From the NCBI GenBank assembly GCA_012032555.1, contig JAAUSR010000019.1, positions 16,175-80,174 of the forward strand: 64,000 nt of DNA. Direction: 5' to 3'. A model generated the notes under the pieces. That model was not told the DNA's origin. It saw nothing but the letters and a program-made list of their open reading frames with translations, and did no database searches. Of the stretch, positions 49,501-57,313 are shown piece by piece (within the stretch, counting starts at the first letter, position 1; each line of letters opens with the position of its first letter). Made by a program: the position numbers and the translations under genes. Origin of the DNA: Thioploca sp. Lineage in GTDB: Bacteria > Pseudomonadota > Gammaproteobacteria > Beggiatoales > Beggiatoaceae.

Positions 49501-49929
49501 ACATTTTTTCGAGTCAACATCGAAAGAACCCTCCCCAACTTGGCCATCAGCGAGGAGTGGTGGATTACCCGGTGGCCAACGATAAACGATATCAGCATTA
49601 TTATTGGCACTCTTAGGAACACTGGAGCCCACATTAACTTGTTCACCGGCCTTAACGAATACTTTGATACTGGGTTGGCGTTTAATCCCTGCTGTCTCTT
49701 GATCGATAAATTCAAGGTAAGGACGATAGCCACCATATTTCACTAGATCACGACTACCTTCGGCATGAACAATCGATATCCAACCTGACAGGTGGATTAA
49801 CACGAAAAGTATCGTGGGTATGGAGACAATATTTCTGGGATTGTTCAGCCTGTTAATGCAAGCTATGGGTCTAAACAATTTAAATAATAACATTTTATTT
49901 CCAACCATTTTTAGATTCATAGAAAACAA
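40531..49929 (-). CDS. Giant secreted multidomain repeat protein (up to 3132 aa)
   Basis: Several starts are possible: TTG at 49929, ATG at 49920, 49908 and 49893. The last ('MLLFKLF', preceded by GGAAA) best matches the neighbour's N-terminus. A signal peptide ends after 'SIVHA' near residue 56. Then come: an N-terminal region shared with the 1667-aa paralogue; a DUF11-like domain at about 570-700; 12 tandem cadherin-like repeats of two types at about 712-2002; two InlB-B-type repeats; a 'DGIPDSQQNNVVSL' anchor-U-like part; a Calx-beta domain at about 2333-2446; an 8-Cys linker near 2454-2488; two pilus-N/Big-like repeats; and three copies of the C-terminal module from about 2686 to the end. 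Acidic Asp residues in the repeats suggest calcium binding. Likely a very long fibrillar adhesin. No secretion genes are adjacent. Confidence 0.9.
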   Translation of the reverse strand: MFSMNLKMVGNKMLLFKLFRPIACINRLNNPRNIVSIPTILFVLIHLSGWISIVHAEGSRDLVKYGGYRPYLEFIDQETAGIKRQPSIKVFVKAGEQVNVGSSVPKSANNNADIVYRWPPGNPPLLADGQVGEGSFDVDSKKCGFIKDVPSESAGPLPNPGGYTPCTFIAQTTGIYEIEFRAPEFTGKTKYPVVKKVKEDFPTNNQQHQAVAAWDVTVFKTPNDPSTEQTGRAYATFLPMDMGKNDLSLNARVFFLNKSGYLYRVNLNGIDPYLFIFFANSKGFQDKADETSKSIYNSVEIAQIDNGKVFLHDPNEPDEQTDITHKIFFNPPAADLPLDIEVALPDGNTTWLRSTLPALPKINDFKFIGDEGSVGQTGTLPLKGHFSFTVDMKGDYIITIDANNNLTFGDEGDVVMIGPATAGEENIIPWNGLDGLGNPLPAQTMTYNSMLTLIIGAMHFPFLDPENNPDGLIVNRVNCDQLPCIVENSTVFYNNSGLNLKDKQHLNAIPPKPISATAGVDSSNGAQKFSNRFGDLRGIDTWTSLATDPIFLKGGLELKQADISVSKTHDSSVLLTPGGPITYLITVHNAGPSHIEGIQVQDSLPPTITDPFWTCKVTPSPSAVVPPAIQNRCEASGVNGPLNTTVDLQQGATATFIVEATISSTVAEGATIDNSVTITRPKDVTNPFGEQLDVKTETATHSVTLAPPTNKPPVAQDKNTATRNDTPVQIPALSAQDSDGSVVSYTVFQLPPTNQGKLYLGDPAAGSTLITEGQKLTPAQISNLYFKPDLGFGGEVIFNYQAVDDQGSASNTAKVTITVTVPPANQPPVADDKLAPPIPNDMTVRLPALSGSDDGEIVSYTITTLPPSNQGTLYLVDPVKGKQPISIGFKLIPNEVASIFFEPKPSSSGQVTFNYLVTDNQGANSAPATVTIPVIGPNQPPVADDKTTPAIPNNTTIALPALTATDKDGTIESYKIMTIPPESQGKVYLDGGKPIFAGQLLTPEEVKILFFQPANNFGGGEVKFTYTATDNYAAVSNTATVTIPVLAPPNQPPIANDDSASTNPNTPVTIPILTNDSDPDGDLNPKISITSQPPNGTVVINSDGTVTYTPNPGFANNTDTFTYQVCDLATPPQCDTATVTVTVTIPPQLPPIAENLTAPTTLNNTVVQLPPLVATDSDGTVTTYTIETLPVVSQGILYLGHPAKDGNRVVNIGDQLTPAEIEQLFFQPDGNFTGKASFIYSATDNLGAISNQALVTIPVIAPVNLPPLANDDTDSTNPNTPVTIAILNNDNDPEQELNPSSIKIISSPPNGKVVVNPDGTVTYTPNPDFTTGIDVFEYEVCDAGIPPQCARAKVTVSVPKPTNQPPLAENKITPPSPNNVMLPVPSLFATDSDGTVVSYTIATLPSLTQGVLYLSVGEGFAPLLLGTVLTPEQVKHLYFRPKSEFTGNASFTYTATDNQGAVSNQALVTMPIIAAVINQPPIANDDSAVTNPDTPVIIPILKDDSDPEGNLDTGSIEIVTLPANGKVEINADGTVTYTPNPGFTTGIDTFVYEVCDMGSPIECDTATVKVTVPVVDPPPIADNKVAPTTTNNQPVSLPPLTATDNGTVVSYTITTLPPANQGILYLGNPTGGSLVTPGQNLTPAQVGQLFFQPNSEFIGNASFTYTATDNVGGISSPALVTMPVTSPPNSRPVANDDSAITEPDTPVTISILNNDKDPESNLDPSSVTITKQPTQGTIKVNPDGTITYTPKPGAANIVDTLTYQVCDKAKPPQCDTAKVTITIPGAENNPPIANDESTVTDPETPVKINILNNDSDPEDQLDPRSVTINTQAQHGQVVVNPDGSVTYTPNPGFTVGIDTFIYQVCDKGTPVQCDQATVSIMVPIPANLPPVADNKAAATITNDASVQLPPLSATDVDGSVVSYTVATLPPQGQGTLYLGDPKASGIPVTVGQVLTPAQASQLFFQPNPSFTGKASFTYAATDNLGATSSPALVTIPVKAGEQPVDLSVTISGNGTVTSEPPGVNCNNSNQPCNHTYDYGTNVTLTPTADPGWEFEGWRGHCDNNDQVDMDGFKQCKAIFVDSGIPQFPLNIEKPEGGTVKTQPTGIDCGKKGDDCNEAYASGSMVDLIAEPEPGYSFVEWSGDCHGTSPTITVMIGQELNCKAVFSRDGDEDGIASEIEDGAPNNGDGNNDGIPDSQQNNVVSLLTPEGKYITIEERNGCTINGVKINQDSLPKDGTYYSPALIDYLLSSCPEADIKVYYHDVSDLGDQPLRQYAATTPGDPNTMQWQDQANVTRGTVLIDGKPVVFETFKLKDGELGDNTGVDGQILHTSGRVIEPGQIQLSSTNYTIDEFGHTATVTVRRTGSCDGIVTVDYTTQAVTATVNTDYTPISGKITWADGDCSDKVISIPIIDDKNQESNETIAIKLLNATGGATVATQESTLTIIDDDLNSTTTPTTTCGTSSCTSCGTSTCTNGCSTCQSGCSTCQPASSLQVKTLSTTIKVGETVTMTIGEGKGDLLIKEMPYKAFVSLESWKPLSTGVNELSLKGLSVGDTKMVISDSATPPQTTTIYITVVNGNLFNSGNTGTSNGFSIQNLQTTLEVGQNLDMTVAGGYGELSISEIPDPHLALLEAWTPLGNSGTATFNLIGVSPGRTKLVLTDQTSPPQKITVYITVVNDRSQSMTTNGSCEPAIGMDSQGNPINSPACFKGQIYLNEKLQSNQRRLSHQEAQQIKVLATVQVDPAHIGQAADILTVGIRNTILNETKYTRDDQTWQSWDGQISSLPVAQYYPQLPETIEVFLYEGDLSGMPGEYHGYVGYRLKNGTLIYNGIEPIHFLVSNSASIDMRGEPRKEPASTDAYTTSFFESLVHNGSGKVGDQMTFDNEDELIVSTFVQVEPQDVGQPADILMVAVHNTGLYQFEYTRTGPNWLGWDSQLESLSAAQHYHQLPALLEIPIYLGSLSHVPGEFTGYVGYRTPEGLIVFNGFMPVRLTIANGAGLTAPGNKFPTTARFISWGYHDNHLGNPFDSATDQSLSLDTTIWVDPQHQGQVADIQIIGLCCQWSEQRQIWGQWSEQQISFQKTIPNMMLLPKLEKIHLDEKRLSPGEYTVYISYHLNNGDIIYNGAEPLRLKIW

Positions 49930-50824
49930 TAGTTTTTTATCCTGACTTAAATAAATATATTTTAAGTGAGGTTATAAAGCTTTCGTTGATTTAAATTGAA
50001 TTAAGGTTGATTTAATAGGTTCAAGACAAGTTGCTTAATTTTTTTAGTTTCCTACCGGATAAAATTTATATTTTCTAAATAAAAAATTAAAATGATAAGG
50101 TCTATTTTTTACTTAGCGAAATTATAATGGTTAATTATTTTTTATAACTATCTAAATTTATTCATTATAATTAACATTATTATTTATAATAGCATTCAAT
50201 TTTAGTATAAATAGATACTTTTATATCTTAACATTGTTTAGTCATAATCAAAATTCCTTTTCAATAATTTTTTTAAAGAGAAAAACATTCTCAGACTATT
50301 TACCCAAAGAAGGGGATCAAGTCACTTGACTATGTTTAAATTATGACATAGTAACCCAATATAAAAATAATTTTTAATCTACTTAATAAGTTACTAAGTG
50401 ATCTTTTAAAAATTATCCCTGTCAGTATTGACAGAATAATGACACTTTGCGGGTGTAAAATGTTTTTAGAACCAGCAAGTAATCTGTTAGATTTTGCTCT
50501 CAATCCGTTGGTAAAGGTCTTATATTTAAGATTGGTATTTATATTGCACTAACTACCGCAACCATAATTCAAATGACTCCTACCTCATTTGGATTGCGGG
50601 TGGGTAGCTTGAGTGCTGGTCACACTCAAGCACACCTTCTCATTCATCGGTTCATCCTTCTCATCAAACCTTATCTCTTCCAATTAGAATCCGTGGTAAA
50701 CTAAAAAAATTAACTCAATTAAGTTAGCTTAAACAATTTCATTTCTTCTACTCAATTGCGTTCAAGAATAAATGCCGGTTAGCAATCCTTTGCTGATCAG
50801 TTTAGAGGCAACTGAGTATTATAG
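49930..50824. other. Long AT-rich intergenic region
   Basis: This gap of 895 bases separates the divergent starts of the 3132-aa protein gene and the HAD-UbiA fusion gene. It is strongly AT-rich, with small palindromes such as ACTTA-A-TAAGT at 50381-50391 and TTAACT-(5)-AAGTTA at about 50707-50725. No open frame of note is present. It should hold the promoters of both genes, and its size would allow an sRNA or a complex regulatory region, but I see no direct evidence. Confidence 0.4.
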
Positions 50825-50836
50825 TTGGATACGTTC

Positions 50837-52264
50837 ATGGATCTCAATCAACTTGATGTACCCTTATGCGTTGATTTAGATGGCACCTTAGTCGCTACTG
50901 ATACGCTATGGGAAAGTATACTATTATTATTAAAGAAAAATATTTTACAGCTGTTAGTATTACCTTGGTGGGTAATACAAGGTCGAGCTATTTTTAAACA
51001 TAAAATAGCTCAACAGGTTACGCTAGAAGTAGCTAACTTACCCTATCGTGAAAATGTTTTATTATTCTTACAACAAGAAAAAAAGAGCGGAAGATCGATT
51101 GTCTTAGCCACAGCGGCACATACTAGCATTGCACAGGCGGTTTTTACCCATTTGAAATTATTTAATGAGGTTATCGCCAGTGATGCACACACTAATATGA
51201 AAGGGATAACCAAACGAGATGCCCTTATTCAACGCTTTGGTAATCAAGGTTATGATTATATGGGAGATTCGATAGCGGATTTACCTATTTTTCAAACAGC
51301 TCGTCAACCCTTCTTAGTGGCACCCACTCAACAGTTATTAAAACAAATTCAATGTACTCCACAACAAATATTGACTGTGCCTACTCACTATTGGCAAACT
51401 TTTTTTAAAGCTATACGACCACATCAATGGCTAAAAAATCTACTTATTTTCTTGCCACTATTACTTTCCCACCAATTTTTTAATATCGCTCAATGGCAGG
51501 AAGTATTTCTAGCTTTTATTACCTTTAATTTAGCGGCTTCTTCCGGTTATATTTTAAATGATTTAATGGATTTAACTGCTGATCGAGCACATCCTACTAA
51601 AAAATATCGTCCTTTTGCAGCAGGGTTGTTATCCATACCAACGGGCTTAATATTGTTTATGAGCTTATTGGGAGCCAGTTTATTGATGTCGTTATGGTGG
51701 CTTTCAGGGTATTTCACGGGTTTAATTGGGTTATACCTTTTATTAACAATAAGTTATTCATTTTACCTCAAACGAAAATTGGTAGTAGATGTATTAGTTT
51801 TAGCGAGTTTATATACCCATCGGATTTTAGCGGGAAGTGTTGCTGTGAATGCAGTCATTTCTTCGTGGTTTTTAGCTTTTGCTATGTTTATATTCACGAG
51901 TTTAGCTTTCCTAAAACGCTATGTAGAATTGTTACAACTGACAGATGAAAAAGCAATTAAAAACCGTGGTTATGAAATTACTGATATAGAAATGGTCGCT
52001 AGCATGGGACCAAGTAGTGGTTATTTAGCTGTATTAGTTTTTGCTTTGTATATCAATAGTGACAAAGTGAGTATACTTTATCCTTCGCCTTTTTTTCTTT
52101 GGCTTATTTGTCCTTTATTATTATATTGGATTAGTCGAGTTTGGTTTTTAGCGAGACGAGGGGAAATGTTTGATGACCCGGTCCAATATGCCTTAACTGA
52201 TACCACGAGTTGGTTTATTGTTGTGACTATCATTATTTTAATGTTATTGGCTAAGTTTGCTTAA
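50837..52264 (+). CDS. HAD hydrolase-UbiA prenyltransferase fusion protein
   Basis: Residues 1 to about 190 form a HAD-like phosphatase domain ('VDLDGTLVATDTLW', with the second acidic motif in 'MGDSIADLPIF'). Residues 195-475 form a UbiA membrane domain with the polyprenyl-diphosphate-binding motif 'NDLMDLTADRAHPTKK' and a second 'YSFYLKRKLVVDVLVLASL' loop. Similar fusions resemble decaprenyl-phosphate phosphoribose synthases and may prenylate or process a sugar-phosphate lipid. Start ATG 50837 is preferred to TTG 50825. The next gene begins 12 bases after the stop, so it is co-transcribed with the membrane/spermidine-synthase-like gene. Substrate unknown. Confidence 0.88.
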   Translation: MDLNQLDVPLCVDLDGTLVATDTLWESILLLLKKNILQLLVLPWWVIQGRAIFKHKIAQQVTLEVANLPYRENVLLFLQQEKKSGRSIVLATAAHTSIAQAVFTHLKLFNEVIASDAHTNMKGITKRDALIQRFGNQGYDYMGDSIADLPIFQTARQPFLVAPTQQLLKQIQCTPQQILTVPTHYWQTFFKAIRPHQWLKNLLIFLPLLLSHQFFNIAQWQEVFLAFITFNLAASSGYILNDLMDLTADRAHPTKKYRPFAAGLLSIPTGLILFMSLLGASLLMSLWWLSGYFTGLIGLYLLLTISYSFYLKRKLVVDVLVLASLYTHRILAGSVAVNAVISSWFLAFAMFIFTSLAFLKRYVELLQLTDEKAIKNRGYEITDIEMVASMGPSSGYLAVLVFALYINSDKVSILYPSPFFLWLICPLLLYWISRVWFLARRGEMFDDPVQYALTDTTSWFIVVTIIILMLLAKFA

Positions 52265-52276
52265 AAAAGGGAATTT

Positions 52277-55200
52277 ATGCAACAACTACAAATTAGTAAT
52301 CAGATCATTCGTCGGCTTTACTTTATTTTCTTTGCATTGTCTGGGTTCTCTGGCTTGATTTATGAGTCTATCTGGACCCATTACCTCAAGTTATTTTTAG
52401 GTCACGCCGCTTATGCACAAACGTTAGTACTTATTATTTTCATGGGTGGGATGGCATGTGGTGCATGGGCAGCCAGTCGTTATAGTTTAAAATTACGCAA
52501 TTTATTATTGGGCTATGCCATTGTTGAAGGCATTATTGGTTTATTAGCACTGGGTTTTCATCCGCTATTTATTCGGGCAATCGACTTTGCTTACCTAACT
52601 GCTATTCCACAATTAACCTCAACAACTTCAGTTAGTCTATTTAAATGGTCTTTATCGGCTTTACTTATCTTGCCGCAATCGATTTTATTAGGTACCACCT
52701 TTCCTTTAATGAGTGCGGGTATTATTCGTCGCTTTCCAACGATGCCAGGTTATTCTTTGGCTATTCTTTATTTCACTAATAGCTTAGGAGCAGCAATCGG
52801 CGTACTCGTCAGTGGCTTTTTCTTGATAGAGGCGGTTGGTTTGCCGGGCACGATATTAACCGCCGGTTTAATCAATCTTTTAATAGCCTTATTAGTTTGG
52901 TTGCTTTGTCATAACGATAACCTAGAAAATTTACCCAATCAATTTATTCCCAATGATTCTGCTCAGCGACTTTCACAACCCGTATTTATCGCCTTGTTAC
53001 TTTGTGCGGCATTAACTGGTATCGCCTCGTTTCTGTATGAGATTGGTTGGATCCGCATGTTAAGTTTAGTATTAAGTAGTTCTACCCATGCTTTTGAACT
53101 CATGCTTAGTGCTTTTATTTTAGGTCTAGCTATTGGTGGTTACTGGATTAGAAGACGTATCGATAGTCTATTCGATCTGATTAAAACGTTGGGTTGGATT
53201 CAAGTGATTATGGGTATGTTAGCCTTGAGTACTTTAGTTTCTTATGGGCAATCCTTTGAGTGGATGAGTTATACCATAACGGCATTAACTAAAACTGCGC
53301 CAGGTTATACCTTATTTAATATATCTAGTCATGGTATCGCCCTCATTATCATGTTACCCGCGACGATTTGCGCGGGGATGACACTACCGCTATTGACTTA
53401 TTATTTAATTTCAAAAGGCTATGGTGAGAAGTCAATCGGCAGTATCTATGCTGCTAATACTTTGGGAGCCATTATCGGTGTTATTGCTGGTGTTCAATTG
53501 ATCATGCCCAACTGGGGTGTTAAAAATCTTATTACTATCGGTGGTGGTATAGATATTTTACTGGGCTTAATACTCTTGTGGTATGCCGGGAGCAATTTTA
53601 GTAAACTACGTTGGATAGCCAACGTCAGTGTAAGTGGTATGGTTTTACTAGTTAGCGTAGTTTGGGGGCAACTCGATCCAATTAAAATGTCTTCTGGGGT
53701 TTATCATTATGGTAGAATTTCTTACGATCGAAAAGTCCTATTTCATAAAGATGGTAAAACCGCCTCGGTTGATTTAACGGGTACTGCTGATGAGAGTATC
53801 TTAACTATTAGTACAAATGGTAAACCAGATGCTTCCATCGGTAAAGATAAGCCGACACCCGATGAACCAACCATGAGATTATCGGCTGCTTTACCGTGGT
53901 CTATCCATAATAAAGCCAAAACTGCGGCTGTCATTGGATTTGGTGCTGGGATAACGAGTCATACGCTTTTATCTATCCCCTCAATAGAAAGAGTTGATAC
54001 CATTGAAATTGAACCCGCCATGGTGGAGGGTGCTAAAGGTTTTGGAGAACGAAATATCAATGTTTACTCTGATCCACGTAGCCATATTCACATTGAAGAT
54101 GCTAAAGCCTATTTTACCAATTACCAAAAAAAATATGATCTGATTATTTCTGAGCCTTCCAATCCTTGGGTTAGTGGAGTGTCTGGATTGTTTTCTCAGG
54201 AATTTTATCAATTGATTCGCCATCAGTTGAGTGAAAAAGGGTTATTTTTACAATGGTTTCACATTTACCAACTCAATATGGATTTAGTTGCTTCAATCAT
54301 CAAAGCAATATCAAGCCAATTTGCGGATTATACGCTGTATTTTTCATCGCCAGGTGATATATTAGTTGTCGCTACTCAAGAAGATAAACTCAACGAACCG
54401 ACTCAAGCTATCTTTGAAATTCCTGAAATTGCTAAAGAATTAGCTTATATTGGGATAAAAAATCAACAAGACTTGTTATTACACCAATTAGGTAGCAAAG
54501 CAGTACTTGATCCCCTATTTAATTCTTATCCGATTGCAGCTAATTCCGATTATTTTCCTCTCCTTGATTTAGGCGCAGTTCGCGCCCACTATTTGACTAC
54601 AACTGCTAGTGAACTAACGGATTTACATCTAGTCACCGTTCCTTTAATGGATATTTTAGAAAATAAACCCATTCGGACTGAGCCACTTATCTTAAATGAA
54701 AATTTATATATACAAGCTGCTGCTAAAGCGAAACAAGCGCTAGCTATTTACCATTACTTTCAAGGTATAAAAACCGGTCAGTTACCTTCTCCTACCAGTA
54801 TGGAAGGAGAAACACTGGCTGTTATTCGCAATGTAAGAAGCCTTCATCAGCAGCAATGTCCGCCTACTCACCCGGATTGGTTTAAGTTTGAAATAGAAGA
54901 AAGTTGGTTATTTTATTTACGTACTTTAGCTGATATAACACTTCCTTACTTATCACCTCAAGAAATGGATGTTATTTGGAACGATATTGAATCGGCCTCC
55001 TGTTTTGCTCAATTACCCCAAACCATTCAACAATGGACTAACTTATATAAAGCAATTAGTCAGCGCAATTTTGAACAAATCTTACAATTCGCCAATGAAT
55101 TACTTCCTCAAGCAAATTCTATCGCTGATTCAAAAGCAAACGATTACTTATTAATGGTTGCCATGCTAGCTCATATTGCGTTACAAGACTATAACAGTGC

Positions 55201-55291
55201 CATGGTGTTATTCGGACGCTATACTCAAGGTACCATTCTCCCCGTTGAATTACGGTTGTTAGCCGCTATTGCCTCACAAAAAGGACTTTGA
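52277..55291 (+). CDS. Fused multi-TM / spermidine-synthase-like methyltransferase-fold protein (1004 aa)
   Basis: The N-terminal 480 residues hold about 12 or more hydrophobic helices ('FSGLIYESIWTHYLKLFLG', 'SIYAANTLGAIIGVIAG'), as in fused MFS/spermidine-synthase proteins. The SAM-type Rossmann domain at about 480-720 has 'AAVIGFGAGITSHTLL', 'VDTIEIEPAMVEGAK' and 'DLIISEPSNPWVSGVSGLFS'. The catalytic Asp region of true spermidine synthases is altered ('SEPSNPW'), as in this membrane-fused subfamily, so polyamine synthesis is uncertain. A further 280-residue tail is helical. It starts 12 bases after the UbiA fusion gene and is followed closely by DUF6489, suggesting an operon. Confidence 0.85.
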   Translation: MQQLQISNQIIRRLYFIFFALSGFSGLIYESIWTHYLKLFLGHAAYAQTLVLIIFMGGMACGAWAASRYSLKLRNLLLGYAIVEGIIGLLALGFHPLFIRAIDFAYLTAIPQLTSTTSVSLFKWSLSALLILPQSILLGTTFPLMSAGIIRRFPTMPGYSLAILYFTNSLGAAIGVLVSGFFLIEAVGLPGTILTAGLINLLIALLVWLLCHNDNLENLPNQFIPNDSAQRLSQPVFIALLLCAALTGIASFLYEIGWIRMLSLVLSSSTHAFELMLSAFILGLAIGGYWIRRRIDSLFDLIKTLGWIQVIMGMLALSTLVSYGQSFEWMSYTITALTKTAPGYTLFNISSHGIALIIMLPATICAGMTLPLLTYYLISKGYGEKSIGSIYAANTLGAIIGVIAGVQLIMPNWGVKNLITIGGGIDILLGLILLWYAGSNFSKLRWIANVSVSGMVLLVSVVWGQLDPIKMSSGVYHYGRISYDRKVLFHKDGKTASVDLTGTADESILTISTNGKPDASIGKDKPTPDEPTMRLSAALPWSIHNKAKTAAVIGFGAGITSHTLLSIPSIERVDTIEIEPAMVEGAKGFGERNINVYSDPRSHIHIEDAKAYFTNYQKKYDLIISEPSNPWVSGVSGLFSQEFYQLIRHQLSEKGLFLQWFHIYQLNMDLVASIIKAISSQFADYTLYFSSPGDILVVATQEDKLNEPTQAIFEIPEIAKELAYIGIKNQQDLLLHQLGSKAVLDPLFNSYPIAANSDYFPLLDLGAVRAHYLTTTASELTDLHLVTVPLMDILENKPIRTEPLILNENLYIQAAAKAKQALAIYHYFQGIKTGQLPSPTSMEGETLAVIRNVRSLHQQQCPPTHPDWFKFEIEESWLFYLRTLADITLPYLSPQEMDVIWNDIESASCFAQLPQTIQQWTNLYKAISQRNFEQILQFANELLPQANSIADSKANDYLLMVAMLAHIALQDYNSAMVLFGRYTQGTILPVELRLLAAIASQKGL

Positions 55292-55293
55292 TC

Positions 55294-55542
55294 ATGAAAA
55301 TTACTTTCGATATTGATGCGACACCCCAAGAACTTCGTACCTTCTTTGGATTACCCCACATTGAACCATTACAAAATGAAATGTTAGAATTGATTAAGAA
55401 AAATATGGCTATGGGGACAGAAGGTTTTGATCCAGTAACACTTATGAAACCCTTTTTGCCTGAAACCGTAACAGCTATGCAGAAAACTTTCTGGCAAGCT
55501 ATGCTGGGGCAAAAACCAATGGATAGTGACAAAGCTGAATAG
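55294..55542 (+). CDS. DUF6489 family protein
   Basis: An 82-residue protein starting 'MKITFDIDATPQELRTFFGL', with 'LIKKNMAMGTEGFDPVTLMKPFLPE' in two parts near the middle and 'MQKTFWQAMLGQ' near the end, the features I associate with DUF6489. Its function is unknown. ATG 55294 is preferred over the TTG at 55288. It lies 3 bases after the preceding stop and directly abuts holA, so translation is probably coupled. Confidence 0.85.
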   Translation: MKITFDIDATPQELRTFFGLPHIEPLQNEMLELIKKNMAMGTEGFDPVTLMKPFLPETVTAMQKTFWQAMLGQKPMDSDKAE

Positions 55543-56577
55543 ATGAAACTTAAACCAGCGCAATTAGGTAATCACCTGCAGCGTTACGGTTTAGCACCGA
55601 TTTACTTACTGACGGGAGATGAACCCTTACAACGGAATGAATGCGCTGATACGTTGAGAGCTTTTGCTCGTCAACAGGGTTTTAGCGAACGGATTGTTTT
55701 AACTGTCGAAGTGGGTTTTGATTGGGATAACTTAATTCAATACGCTAATAGTCTATCTTTATTTGCGAGTAAACTCTTGCTAGAAGTCCATCTGAATAAC
55801 AAATTGCCGGGTAATGAAGGCAGTCAAGTATTGATAAGTTACGCAAATCACCCGTCACCTCAAAACTTACTGCTCATTATCGCTCACAAACTCGATGCTA
55901 ACCAACAAAAAACGAAATGGTTTACCACGATAGATAACCACGGTATTATTATATCTATTACTACCTTGGAAGGTTCACTCTTATCTACCTGGATAACGCA
56001 GCGGCTAAGTCAAAATGGTTTACAAGCCACTGCTGAGGCTATTAATATCATTACTGAACGTTGTCAAGGACATTTACTCGCCGCTACTCAAGAAATTGAA
56101 AAGTTATCCCTGTTGTATGGTGTGAGTACCATTGATACTGCACAAGTGCTCGAAGTAGTAGCCGATAGTGCTCGTTTTGAATTATTTACTTGGATTGATA
56201 CCGTATTAAAAGGGGAAATACAGCAAAGTCTTCGTCAATTATCTGGCTTACAAGCCGAAGGTGTGGAACCGGTTTTGATCACCTGGATATTAAACCGAGA
56301 AATACGCCAATTATGTCAAATAACTTATGCATTGCGACAAGATCATTTACCGCAACAGCAAATATTTAAAACTTATCAAATATGGCCAAGTCGCCAAGCA
56401 ACCGTTTTGAAAGCCATCAATAGATATCCCCAACCACATATTTGGCAACAATTTTTAATAAAAATAGTGCAGACAGAAAAAATAGTTAAAGGCAATGCTG
56501 TCGGTAATCCGTGGGATGAATTGCAGCAGTTAAGTTTACAAATTGCTGGAAAAAAAGAGTTTAACTTATCTCATTAG
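55543..56577 (+). CDS. holA: DNA polymerase III subunit delta
   Basis: The 344-residue protein matches the delta subunit of the clamp loader: the start 'LKPAQLGNHLQRYGLAPIYLLTGDEPL', quoted here as 'HLQRYGLAPIYLLTGDEPL', then 'LWITQRLSQNG'-like 'TWITQRL', 'ITERCQGHLLAATQEIEKL' and 'FELFTWIDTVLKG'. Delta opens the sliding clamp during loading. It abuts the DUF6489 stop. The usual lptE-holA neighbourhood is absent, so the gene has been relocated into this operon. Confidence 0.95.
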   Translation: MKLKPAQLGNHLQRYGLAPIYLLTGDEPLQRNECADTLRAFARQQGFSERIVLTVEVGFDWDNLIQYANSLSLFASKLLLEVHLNNKLPGNEGSQVLISYANHPSPQNLLLIIAHKLDANQQKTKWFTTIDNHGIIISITTLEGSLLSTWITQRLSQNGLQATAEAINIITERCQGHLLAATQEIEKLSLLYGVSTIDTAQVLEVVADSARFELFTWIDTVLKGEIQQSLRQLSGLQAEGVEPVLITWILNREIRQLCQITYALRQDHLPQQQIFKTYQIWPSRQATVLKAINRYPQPHIWQQFLIKIVQTEKIVKGNAVGNPWDELQQLSLQIAGKKEFNLSH

Positions 56578-56611
56578 TAGGATGATAAAGCCAGCTGCTG
56601 GAGTAAAAATA

Positions 56612-57313
56612 ATGAAATATTTGAATTTAGATACTTCAATAATCGGTGCCGAAGATGCCGAAGATAAAATAATAGCCAGTGAATTATTAGAAAGAAAATT
56701 GGCTGAAATCGATAAACAATTAGAACGACTTGCAGTTAATACCGTATCACGAGCCGAATTATTATTAGATTATGCGGATACTTGCTTAGAATTACAAAAA
56801 GATTTTACCGCATGGCAAATGGCTTACCAAGCTTTTCAACTTTTTATCCCCCTTGAAAATTGGGAAGGTGCTGTACAAGCTTGCCATATTCTATTTAAAA
56901 CCGAGCAACCAGACTCATTGATAGCGTTAGGTAATGGTGTTTGGTTGGCAGTCACTTTTCCGATTGATCCAGAATTGAGTGTACTGATGTTAGAGGGTAT
57001 TGTTAGTGAAACACCTGATGATTCTGATGGTGGTGCAGTTGCCGCTGCCACTGCTCACTATATAGTGGATTTACGAACCGAAGGTCAGCAGCGAGAAAAT
57101 CTATTATTTTTTACTAATCAATTACTAGCCAAAGTAGCTAGGCGTCACAGTCAAGTTAATAATCAAGCTGATTTTGAAACCTGGTTTAAACGATTAGAAC
57201 TGGATTCCCCACCAGATTTTCTAGGACGTTTAGCTCAAATAATTGAAATCATTGTACAAGATAATTGGTGGATTGATAGAGATGCACTGCGAACTAAATT
57301 ACCTATTCATTAG
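56612..57313 (+). CDS. Conserved hypothetical protein (helical, TPR-like)
   Basis: The frame is open upstream to 56543, but ATG 56612 has a good RBS (GGAG 8 bases upstream) and avoids overlap with holA. The 233-residue product is mostly helical: 'ELLLDYADTCLELQKDFTAW', 'AYQAFQLFIPLENWEGAVQAC', 'EGIVSETPDDSDGGAVAAAT'. I do not recognise a named family and saw no catalytic motif, signal peptide or membrane segment. It follows holA by 34 bases and is probably transcribed with it. Confidence 0.75.
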   Translation: MKYLNLDTSIIGAEDAEDKIIASELLERKLAEIDKQLERLAVNTVSRAELLLDYADTCLELQKDFTAWQMAYQAFQLFIPLENWEGAVQACHILFKTEQPDSLIALGNGVWLAVTFPIDPELSVLMLEGIVSETPDDSDGGAVAAATAHYIVDLRTEGQQRENLLFFTNQLLAKVARRHSQVNNQADFETWFKRLELDSPPDFLGRLAQIIEIIVQDNWWIDRDALRTKLPIH

